A DNA stretch of 7,227 bases from an uncultured Eubacteriales bacterium (GTDB lineage: Bacteria; Bacillota; Clostridia; Oscillospirales; Oscillospiraceae). Within the stretch, counting starts at the first letter, position 1; each line of letters starts with the position of its first letter. The stretch spans positions 1 through 7,227 of the forward strand of contig URTG01000087.1 in NCBI GenBank assembly GCA_900550705.1, given 5' to 3'. The notes beneath the pieces are model-generated. The model was not told the DNA's origin. It searched no databases and was given only the letters and a program-made list of their open reading frames with translations. The translations under genes were made by a program, and so were the position numbers. Shown in pieces: positions 1 to 4,614 of this stretch.

Positions 1-57
1 GAGCGAAACCCCACACCCGCACCCTCGTCCAAGACGCACCGGCCCAAGGGCCAGATA

Positions 58-92
58 ACTCCTAACTCCTACCTCCTACCTCCTAACTCCAC
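58..92. repeat. Heptanucleotide tandem repeat downstream of the metal ATPase gene
   Basis: Five adjacent 7-nt units lie here: ACTCCTA, ACTCCTA, CCTCCTA, CCTCCTA and a degenerate ACTCCAC. Read in the direction of the upstream ATPase gene, the unit is TAGGAGT or TAGGAGG. The array starts 3 nt beyond the ATPase stop codon and is non-coding on that side. Each minus-strand unit contains AGGAG, the core of a Shine-Dalgarno site, but no start codon is served by it. It may be a slippage-prone simple repeat or a family of intergenic repeats. The remaining bases 1-57 show no gene I can support. Confidence 0.7.
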
Positions 93-94
93 AC

Positions 95-1969
95 TCACCT
101 CTCCCCCCTCAGCATCCGGCTGGCGTTCAGGATCGCGATCACCGACACGCCCACGTCGGCGAAGACCGCCATCCACATATTGGCCATGCCGATGGCAGAC
201 AGCACCAGCACCACCGCCTTGACGCCCAGGGCGAAGACGATGTTCTCCCGCACAATGCGGAGGGTCTTCCGGGCAATGCGGACCGCCAGGGCCAGCTTGG
301 TCAGGTCGTCGTCCATGAGGACGATATCCGCCGCCTCAATGGCGGCATCGGAGCCCATAGCGCCCATAGCCACGCCGATGTCCGCCCGGGAGAGGACGGG
401 GGCATCGTTGATGCCGTCGCCCACAAAGACCAGCTGCTCCTTGGGTCTCTTGTCCGCCAGCAGGCGCTCCACCTGCTCCACCTTGTCCCCGGGCAGCAGA
501 CCGGCGTGGACCTCGTCCACCCCCAGCTCCTTCTGCACCGCCTGGGCCACGGGCAGCGCGTCGCCGGTGAGCATCACCGTCCGGCGGACACCCTCTGCCT
601 TCAGCTCCGCCAGGGCCTGGGCGGAGGTGGGCTTCACCTGGTCGGCCACCACCACATGACCGGCGTACACCCCGTCCACCGCGATGTGGACCAGGGTGCC
701 CGCGTGGCGGCAGGTGTCCCCCAGCGTCACGCCGAACTGGGCCATCAGCTTCTCATTGCCCGCCAGAACGGTCCTGCCGTCCACCGTGGCCTGCACGCCG
801 TGACCGGCGATCTCCTGCACGTCGGTCACCCGGGCGGCATCCGGCGCAGGGACACAGGCCGCCTGAATGGACCGGGAGATGGGGTGGGTGCTGAACTGCT
901 CCGCCAGGGCGGCCAGCTCCAGCAGCTCCTGCTCGCCCATCCCGCTGGGGTGGACCAGGGTGACGGCAAAGGTCCCCTGGGTCAGGGTGCCCGTCTTGTC
1001 AAAGACCACCACGCCGGTCTCCGCCAGGGCCTCCAGATAGTTGCCGCCCTTGACCAGGATGCCCTGCCTGGACGCGCCGCCGATGCCGCCGAAGAAGCTC
1101 AGGGGGATGGAGATCACCAGCGCACAGGGACAGGACACCACCAGGAAGATCAGCGCCCGCTGCACCCACTTGCCGAAGCCGCCCACGCCGGACAGCCCGG
1201 GGACCACCAGCCCCGCCACCGGGGGCACCACCGCCAGAGCCGCAGCGGCAAGGACCACCGCCGGGGTATAATACCGGGCGAACTTGGTAATAAAGTTCTC
1301 TGCCTTGGCCTTTTTCGCCGCGGAATTTTCCACCAGGTCCAGAATTTTCGCCACCGTGGACTCGCCGAAGGGCTTCTTCACCTTCACCCGCAGCACGCCG
1401 CTGAGATTGATGCAGCCGCTGATGACGTCCTGGCCCGCCGCCACCTCCCGGGGCAGGGACTCGCCGGTGAGGGCCGCGGTATCCAGGGCGGAGCTTCCCT
1501 CTAAAATCACGCCGTCCAGCGGGACCCGCTCCCCGGGCTTGACCACGATGGTGTCCCCCACCCGGACCTCCTCCGGGTCCGTCTGCTCCAGTTGGCCGTC
1601 CCGCTCCACATTGGCGTAGTCCGGCCGGATGTCCATCAGACTGGAGATAGACTGACGGCTCCGAGCCACCGCCACGCTCTGGAACAGCTCGCCCACCTGA
1701 TAGAACAGCATGACCGCCACCGCCTCGGGGTACTCCCCGCAGCCGAAGGCACCCACCGTAGCCACCGCCATCAGAAGATTCTCGTCAAACACCTGGCCGT
1801 TCACGATCCCCTGCACAGCCCGCCGCAGCACGTCATAGCCGATGATGCCGTAGGGAATGAGATACAGCACCAGCCCCAGCAGCCCCGGGACACTCAGCAC
1901 CCGCAGCACCACGAACAGGACGGCGCTGATGAGGATTCGCCCCAGCATCTTCTTCTGTTTCTTCGTCAT
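95..1969 (-). CDS. cadA: P1B-type Zn2+/Cd2+/Pb2+-exporting ATPase without an N-terminal metal-binding domain
   Basis: This 624-residue integral membrane pump couples ATP hydrolysis to export of a soft divalent metal from the cytoplasm. The visible landmarks are the actuator TGES (168-171), the membrane metal site CPC (280-282), DKTGTLT with phosphorylated Asp324 (324-330), HP of the nucleotide-binding domain (362-363) and the hinge GDGINDAP (517-524). Eight membrane segments can be placed: four before residue 100, two near 233-293 and two near 575-617. Lys584 in the seventh and Asp605-x-Gly607 in the eighth are the P1B-2 signature of ZntA/CadA, so zinc, cadmium or lead is favoured over copper. 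The family is usually 700 residues or more. This protein is shorter because it begins directly with membrane segments and has no CxxC HMA domain, which is encoded separately upstream. The ATG start is preceded by AAAAGGAG at 9 nt. It is the last gene of the metal operon. The symbol reflects family level; zntA is equally possible. Confidence 0.93.
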   Translation of the reverse strand: MTKKQKKMLGRILISAVLFVVLRVLSVPGLLGLVLYLIPYGIIGYDVLRRAVQGIVNGQVFDENLLMAVATVGAFGCGEYPEAVAVMLFYQVGELFQSVAVARSRQSISSLMDIRPDYANVERDGQLEQTDPEEVRVGDTIVVKPGERVPLDGVILEGSSALDTAALTGESLPREVAAGQDVISGCINLSGVLRVKVKKPFGESTVAKILDLVENSAAKKAKAENFITKFARYYTPAVVLAAAALAVVPPVAGLVVPGLSGVGGFGKWVQRALIFLVVSCPCALVISIPLSFFGGIGGASRQGILVKGGNYLEALAETGVVVFDKTGTLTQGTFAVTLVHPSGMGEQELLELAALAEQFSTHPISRSIQAACVPAPDAARVTDVQEIAGHGVQATVDGRTVLAGNEKLMAQFGVTLGDTCRHAGTLVHIAVDGVYAGHVVVADQVKPTSAQALAELKAEGVRRTVMLTGDALPVAQAVQKELGVDEVHAGLLPGDKVEQVERLLADKRPKEQLVFVGDGINDAPVLSRADIGVAMGAMGSDAAIEAADIVLMDDDLTKLALAVRIARKTLRIVRENIVFALGVKAVVLVLSAIGMANMWMAVFADVGVSVIAILNASRMLRGER

Positions 1970-1978
1970 CGCTGGTCA

Positions 1979-1986
1979 CTCCTTTT
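1979..1986 (-). promoter_or_regulatory. Ribosome binding site of the metal ATPase gene
   Basis: On the minus strand this reads AAAAGGAG, 9 nt before the ATG at 1969. It fixes that start and shows the ATPase truly begins without an HMA domain. A possible small hairpin (GGGGA at 1987-1991 with TCCCC at 2005-2009) sits immediately upstream of it in the mRNA. Confidence 0.8.
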
Positions 1987-2020
1987 GGGGATGGACGTTC
2001 CCGCTCCCCGCTCTCAGTGG

Positions 2021-2058
2021 AAAACAGCCGCCCGATCCAAGCGCCGGGCGGCTTTTTT
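2021..2058 (-). terminator. GC-rich hairpin between the HMA gene and the ATPase gene (terminator or attenuator)
   Basis: The arms AGCCGCCCG (2026-2034) and CGGGCGGCT (2045-2053) pair perfectly over 9 bp around a 10-nt loop. On the minus strand, where all nearby transcription runs, the stem is followed by TGTTTT. On the plus strand it is followed by six T. It begins 12 nt beyond the HMA stop codon. No separate promoter for the ATPase is evident in the 96-nt gap, so the pump probably depends on read-through. The hairpin may therefore set an expression ratio or mark an RNA processing site. It is structurally a good intrinsic terminator; its effect in vivo is inferred. Confidence 0.65.
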
Positions 2059-2065
2059 CCGGAAT

Positions 2066-2287
2066 TTACCGGATCACGATCTCGCAGTCCGGCTCTACCT
2101 TCTTGCAGACCTTCACGACCTCCTGGACAATGGCGTCAAACCGCTCGTCCTCGGCGTCCAGGGTCATTTTCTGGGTCATAAAGCTGACGGAGGCATCGTG
2201 CACGCCGTCCAGCTTCTGAATGGCGTTTTCCATCTTGGCGGCGCAGTTGGCGCAGTCCAGGTCGATGAGCTTGAAGGTCTTTTTCAT
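2066..2287 (-). CDS. Stand-alone heavy-metal-associated (HMA) domain protein, probable metallochaperone
   Basis: This 73-residue cytoplasmic protein is a single ferredoxin-like HMA domain. The metal-binding loop reads DLDCANC, with Cys12 and Cys15, followed by the helix of the fold (AAKMENAIQKLDGV) and then an expected strand. Asp11 directly before the first cysteine matches the DCxxC form of Zn/Cd/Pb-binding domains such as that of ZntA. Copper chaperones usually have a GM(T/H)CxxC loop. Cys60 and Cys66 near the C terminus are extra. It lies between the repressor and an ATPase that lacks this domain, so it probably delivers metal to the pump or serves as its detached regulatory domain in trans. 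The ATG at 2287 is chosen because AGGAG lies 8 nt upstream; a GTG at 2296 overlaps that site. The spacer to the repressor gene is 58 nt. Confidence 0.85.
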   Translation of the reverse strand: MKKTFKLIDLDCANCAAKMENAIQKLDGVHDASVSFMTQKMTLDAEDERFDAIVQEVVKVCKKVEPDCEIVIR

Positions 2288-2295
2288 AACAAACA

Positions 2296-2300
2296 CTCCT
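2296..2300 (-). promoter_or_regulatory. Ribosome binding site that decides the HMA protein start
   Basis: The minus strand reads AGGAG here, 8 nt before the ATG at 2287. A GTG codon in the same frame (2294-2296) shares a base with this site, so it cannot be initiated from it. The shorter 73-residue protein is therefore preferred over a 76-residue one. Confidence 0.75.
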
Positions 2301-2345
2301 TATTAATTGCAGCTCCCGCTTCTCGGGGCCGGTCTATGGTAGGAC

Positions 2346-2714
2346 TTACTCGGTAATATGCTCCATGCCCTGAGACAGGATACGGATCACATGGTCGTCG
2401 GCCAGGGAATAGTACACCGTCTTCCCCTCCCGGCGGAATTTCACCAGCTTGCTGGTCTTCAGCACCCGCAGCTGGTGGGATACGGCGCTCTGGGTCACGT
2501 CCATCAGCCGGGCCAGGTCGCACACGCACAGCTCCGACTCCAGCAGGGCATACAGGATCTTCACCCGGGTGCTGTCGCCGAAGATTTTGAACAGCTCCGC
2601 CAGGTCGTAGAGCACCTCGTCCTCCGGCAGTTGGCGGCGCACCCGCTCCACCGCGTCCGGATGGACCCGAATCTCCTGACAGCAGGAAAACTCCCCTTGT
2701 TCCAGCTTTTCCAT
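2346..2714 (-). CDS. ArsR/SmtB-family metal-responsive repressor (CadC/SmtB-like)
   Basis: This 122-residue winged-helix dimer should bind the operon promoter and release it when it binds Zn, Cd or Pb. The helix-turn-helix lies around residues 64-90 (SAVSHQL at the recognition helix), followed by a wing ending in KTVYYSL. Two known sensor sites of the family are visible. Cys63-Val-Cys65 in ELCVCDL, with Cys11-Cys12 in the N-terminal arm, resembles the CadC alpha-3N site. Asp106-x-His108, His119 and Glu122 reproduce the SmtB alpha-5 spacing (D-x-H, then +11 H, then +3 E). The start at 2714 is preferred because AAGGAAAG precedes it; in-frame ATGs at 2732 and 2729 have no ribosome site and fall in the operator. 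It is the first gene of the operon and is transcribed divergently from the nitroreductase gene. Confidence 0.93.
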   Translation of the reverse strand: MEKLEQGEFSCCQEIRVHPDAVERVRRQLPEDEVLYDLAELFKIFGDSTRVKILYALLESELCVCDLARLMDVTQSAVSHQLRVLKTSKLVKFRREGKTVYYSLADDHVIRILSQGMEHITE

Positions 2715-2717
2715 CGT

Positions 2718-2725
2718 CTTTCCTT
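2718..2725 (-). promoter_or_regulatory. Ribosome binding site that decides the repressor start
   Basis: The minus strand reads AAGGAAAG, with AGGA ending 6 nt before the ATG at 2714. The tandem ATGs at 2732 and 2729 lack any purine-rich site. Initiation at 2714 removes six residues from the longest possible reading frame. Confidence 0.7.
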
Positions 2726-2730
2726 TCATC

Positions 2731-2750
2731 ATATGAACACTTATTCATTC
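2731..2750. promoter_or_regulatory. Probable SmtB/CzrA-type operator of the metal operon
   Basis: An imperfect inverted repeat is centred between 2740 and 2741. ATGAA (2733-2737) and TTCAT (2744-2748) are exact reverse complements separated by 6 nt. The core TGAACACTTATTCA is very close to the SmtB operator as I remember it (TGAACAGTTATTCA). It lies just downstream of the predicted transcription start (about 2753) and before the repressor start codon, where bound repressor would block transcription. The match to the family operator is from memory; binding is inferred. Confidence 0.75.
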
Positions 2751-2759
2751 GTTGACTTT

Positions 2760-2788
2760 AAGATAGCACCACACGCCCTCTTTGTCAA
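2760..2788 (-). promoter_or_regulatory. Sigma-A-type promoter of the metal resistance operon
   Basis: On the minus strand a perfect -35 box TTGACA (2783-2788) is followed by a 17-nt spacer and the -10 box TATCTT (2760-2765). Transcription would start near 2753, a few bases before the predicted operator. This is a strong core promoter of the kind expected where a metal-releasable repressor controls output. Confidence 0.85.
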
Positions 2789-2821
2789 CCCCCTTTTTCC
2801 TTTTCTTAACGCCCCTCCATA

Positions 2822-2850
2822 TTGACAGCGGTTCTTTTCTGTGCTTTACT
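2822..2850 (+). promoter_or_regulatory. Promoter of the nitroreductase-family gene
   Basis: TTGACA (2822-2827), a 17-nt spacer and TTTACT (2845-2850, four of six matches to TATAAT) form a sigma-A-type promoter. It lies 61 nt before the gene's start codon. Its -35 box is 34 bp from the -35 box of the divergent metal operon promoter, so the two promoters are back to back without overlap. Confidence 0.7.
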
Positions 2851-2893
2851 AGCCTTTGTCCCCATGTTATCGGGATTTTTGCGTTTTTCTCTT

Positions 2894-2902
2894 GGAAAGG
2901 AG
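2894..2902 (+). promoter_or_regulatory. Ribosome binding site that decides the nitroreductase start
   Basis: GGAAAGGAG ends 9 nt before the ATG at 2912. The open frame extends 30 codons further upstream to a TTG, but that TTG is the first base triplet of the -35 box and cannot be in the mRNA. Confidence 0.8.
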
Positions 2903-2911
2903 TTCTTACAG

Positions 2912-3451
2912 ATGGAAGATAAAAAAGCCCTTCTGAATCTCATTCTGGACCGCCGCAGCTGCCGCAGCTATCAGCCCCAGCTGCCGGAGCGCTCCCTGCT
3001 CACCGCCGTGGTGGAGGCGGGGCGCTACGCCCCCACCGCCATGAACCGGCAGCTCACCCGCTTCACCGTCCTCACCGACCCCGCCCGGCTGGCCCGGCTC
3101 CGGGACACGGTCAGCCGCCGCCTGGAGGGCTTCGCCGACCGGGACTGCACCTATGCCGCCCCCGCCCTGGTCCTGCTCACCGGCCGGAAGGACAACCCCT
3201 GCGCCCTTCAGGATGCCTCCTGCGCCATGGAGAACATGATGCTCGCCGCCGCCGCCCTGGGCCTGGGGTCCTGCTGGATCAACCAGCCCTTCCACCTGCG
3301 GGAGGACGCCCAGCTCCGCGCCCTGCTCACCGACCTGGACATTCCGGAGGACGAGACGCCCTGCTGCGCCCTGGCGCTGGGACTGCCCGCCGCCCCCCTG
3401 TTCCCCGGCCGTCGGCCCCGCACCGGCAACCCGGTGGTCTGGCTGGGGTGA
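2912..3451 (+). CDS. Nitroreductase-family flavoprotein
   Basis: This 179-residue cytoplasmic protein belongs to the FMN-dependent nitroreductase family, whose members use NAD(P)H to reduce nitro compounds, quinones or related substrates. FMN-phosphate-binding residues are suggested by RRSCRSY (14-20). APTAMNRQ (40-47) is the usual second flavin-site motif. GLGSCWI (117-123) matches the late glycine-rich motif of the fold, with a following helix. The length is at the short end of the family. Seven cysteines are scattered (17, 79, 97, 104, 121, 151, 152), but no ferredoxin-type CxxCxxC cluster is present. It has its own promoter and ribosome site and is followed by a terminator, so it is probably monocistronic. 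Its physiological substrate cannot be read from the sequence, and its position next to the metal operon may be coincidental. Confidence 0.9.
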   Translation: MEDKKALLNLILDRRSCRSYQPQLPERSLLTAVVEAGRYAPTAMNRQLTRFTVLTDPARLARLRDTVSRRLEGFADRDCTYAAPALVLLTGRKDNPCALQDASCAMENMMLAAAALGLGSCWINQPFHLREDAQLRALLTDLDIPEDETPCCALALGLPAAPLFPGRRPRTGNPVVWLG

Positions 3452-3506
3452 ATTTCATATTTTTGTCCCCTCCCAGGGGGCGCAGCCAATGAAGAAAAAT
3501 TTTTTT

Positions 3507-3538
3507 GCAAAACCGGGAACCTTTTGTCCCGGTTTTGC
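3507..3538 (+). terminator. Perfect 12-bp hairpin terminator after the nitroreductase gene
   Basis: GCAAAACCGGGA (3507-3518) pairs exactly with TCCCGGTTTTGC (3527-3538) around an 8-nt loop. The GC-rich core CCGGGA/TCCCGG is followed by TTTTGCGT, so it can work as an intrinsic terminator on the plus strand 55 nt after the stop codon. A T-run at 3500-3506 lies before the stem rather than after it. The rest of the 182-nt gap (3452-3633) holds two weak stems (3467-3479 and 3586-3600) and no promoter I find convincing for the next gene. Confidence 0.75.
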
Positions 3539-3633
3539 GTCTGAATGGGTGTCACAAATCTGAGTTCCGTGTTTTCTTCTGCCGCTCCACTGCCGGTGGA
3601 AAAAATGGGAACACCTTTAAGGAGTTTACTACT

Positions 3634-4587
3634 ATGATGAATCGACGCACGCTCTCCCTGGCGCTGGCCTGCGCCCTCTCCCTCTCTCTGCTCACCGCCT
3701 GCGGCGGCAAGGGGAACGACGCCTCCACCTCCGGCGACCTGTCCGGCTCTGTCTCCGGCTCCGTCTCCTCCTCGGCGGACAGCTCTCTGCCCGACGGCTC
3801 CGCCCCCGACCAGTCCCAGCCGGACGGCTCCGCCCCCGATGCCTCTCAGCCGGAGCAGCCCCCGGCGGAGGCCGCCCTCACCCTGAATAAGACCGACTTC
3901 ACCCTGTCCAAGGCCGGGGCCACCTACCGCCTGCGGGCACAGACGGCGCTGAGCAGCGCCATCACCTTCGCCTCCAGCGACGAGGCCGTAGCCACCGTAG
4001 ACGCCAAGGGCGTGGTCACCGCCGTGGCCCCCGGCACCGCCGTCATCACCGTCACCCAGGGGGAGGCCACTGCCCAGTGCACCGTCCGCTGCTCCTGGAA
4101 GACCGCCGCGGAGCTCCCCGCCCCCAAGCCCGCCGAGAGCGCCAAGCCCTCCGCCCCCTCCCAGGACAAGCTGCCCGCCCAGTCGGTGAGCCTGTCCGAC
4201 TTCTTCAAGAAAATCGAGAAGGACTATGAAATGCCCTTCATGGAGGAGGTCAGCGGCGACACCCTCTCCTCCTTCTATGACGGTCTGTCCGACATCAAGA
4301 CCGAGCAGTGCCATGTCTACGTCTGCGGCATGAACCCCTCCCCCGCCGGTGACGTGGCCCTGATTCAGGTGTCCGACAGCAAGGACGTGGACGCCGTGAA
4401 GGCCATCCTCCAGGCCCGCATCAACTACATGGTGGGCGACGGCAACGGCCCCGGCGGCGCCTGGTATCCCGAGCCCACCGAGATGTGGGAGAACTGCTCC
4501 CGCATCGTCACCCACGGCAACTATGTGATGCTGGTGGTCAGCGACTCCTGCGACGACATCGTCTCTGACTTCAACGCCCAGTTCTGA
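3634..4587 (+). CDS. Lipoprotein with BIG2 Ig-like domain and C-terminal DUF4358 domain
   Basis: This 317-residue protein is probably exported and lipid-anchored on the outer face of the membrane. A signal peptide with a basic start and leucine-rich core ends in the lipobox Leu20-Thr-Ala-Cys23, followed by GG. Residues 24-80 are a Ser/Gly/Asp/Pro-rich spacer with an internal 10-residue duplication. Residues 81-152 resemble a bacterial Ig-like BIG2 domain (typical ASSDEAVATVDAKG, then a VTAVAPGTAVITV strand pair). A Pro/Ala linker follows, then about 189-317 resemble DUF4358, ending in GNYVMLVVSD and an acidic tail. The function of DUF4358 is unknown to me. The gene heads the MBOAT/DHHW cluster, with a 27-nt gap to the MBOAT gene, suggesting a role at the wall near the acyl-transfer machinery. 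AAGGAG lies 9 nt before the first of two tandem ATGs. The open frame runs upstream to 3505, but through the terminator stem. Confidence 0.87.
   Translation: MMNRRTLSLALACALSLSLLTACGGKGNDASTSGDLSGSVSGSVSSSADSSLPDGSAPDQSQPDGSAPDASQPEQPPAEAALTLNKTDFTLSKAGATYRLRAQTALSSAITFASSDEAVATVDAKGVVTAVAPGTAVITVTQGEATAQCTVRCSWKTAAELPAPKPAESAKPSAPSQDKLPAQSVSLSDFFKKIEKDYEMPFMEEVSGDTLSSFYDGLSDIKTEQCHVYVCGMNPSPAGDVALIQVSDSKDVDAVKAILQARINYMVGDGNGPGGAWYPEPTEMWENCSRIVTHGNYVMLVVSDSCDDIVSDFNAQF
3793..3839 (+). repeat. 30-nt in-frame duplication in the lipoprotein spacer
   Basis: The 17-nt string GACGGCTCCGCCCCCGA occurs at 3793-3809 and again at 3823-3839, exactly 30 nt apart. In protein this gives PDGSAPDQSQ followed by PDGSAPDASQ. 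Because the period is ten codons, gain or loss of a copy would change spacer length without breaking the frame. It lies between the lipid anchor and the Ig-like domain. Confidence 0.85.
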
Positions 4588-4614
4588 TCCTACACCCCAC
4601 AGGGAGGCCCCTCC

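Noticed and set aside
41..52. Palindrome GGCCCAAGGGCC as a terminator for the ATPase gene
   Set aside because: The stem is short and has no T-tract on either side, so I do not call it.
506..1504. 332-residue open frame on the plus strand opposite the ATPase
   Set aside because: It is entirely antisense to a gene with all P-type ATPase motifs, has shadow-type composition (His, Gln, Gly, Arg) and no ribosome site stands out.
2284..2748. 154-residue minus-strand frame overlapping the repressor
   Set aside because: It is out of frame with the clear ArsR protein, is proline- and glycine-rich, and its start lies within the operator without a ribosome site.
2752..2780. TTGACT on the plus strand as a second promoter
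   Set aside because: No -10-like sequence stands at the proper distance; the region there is GC-rich.
2822..2911. 30-codon N-terminal extension of the nitroreductase from a TTG
   Set aside because: The TTG is part of the -35 box TTGACA, so it would not be transcribed. A strong ribosome site serves the ATG at 2912.
3467..3479. Short stem CCCCT/AGGGG after the nitroreductase stop
   Set aside because: It has five pairs with a 3-nt loop and no T-tract follows. The perfect 12-bp hairpin downstream is the better terminator.
3586..3600. Small stem TCCAC/GTGGA in the lipoprotein leader
   Set aside because: It has five pairs only, is followed by A rather than T, and has no visible relation to a riboswitch fold.
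3505..3633. 43-codon N-terminal extension of the lipoprotein
   Set aside because: It would translate the terminator stem and bury the signal peptide. AAGGAG precedes the ATG at 3634.
3208..4515. 435-residue open frame on the minus strand
   Set aside because: It runs opposite both the nitroreductase and lipoprotein genes and through the terminator between them. Its composition is glycine-rich antisense shadow.
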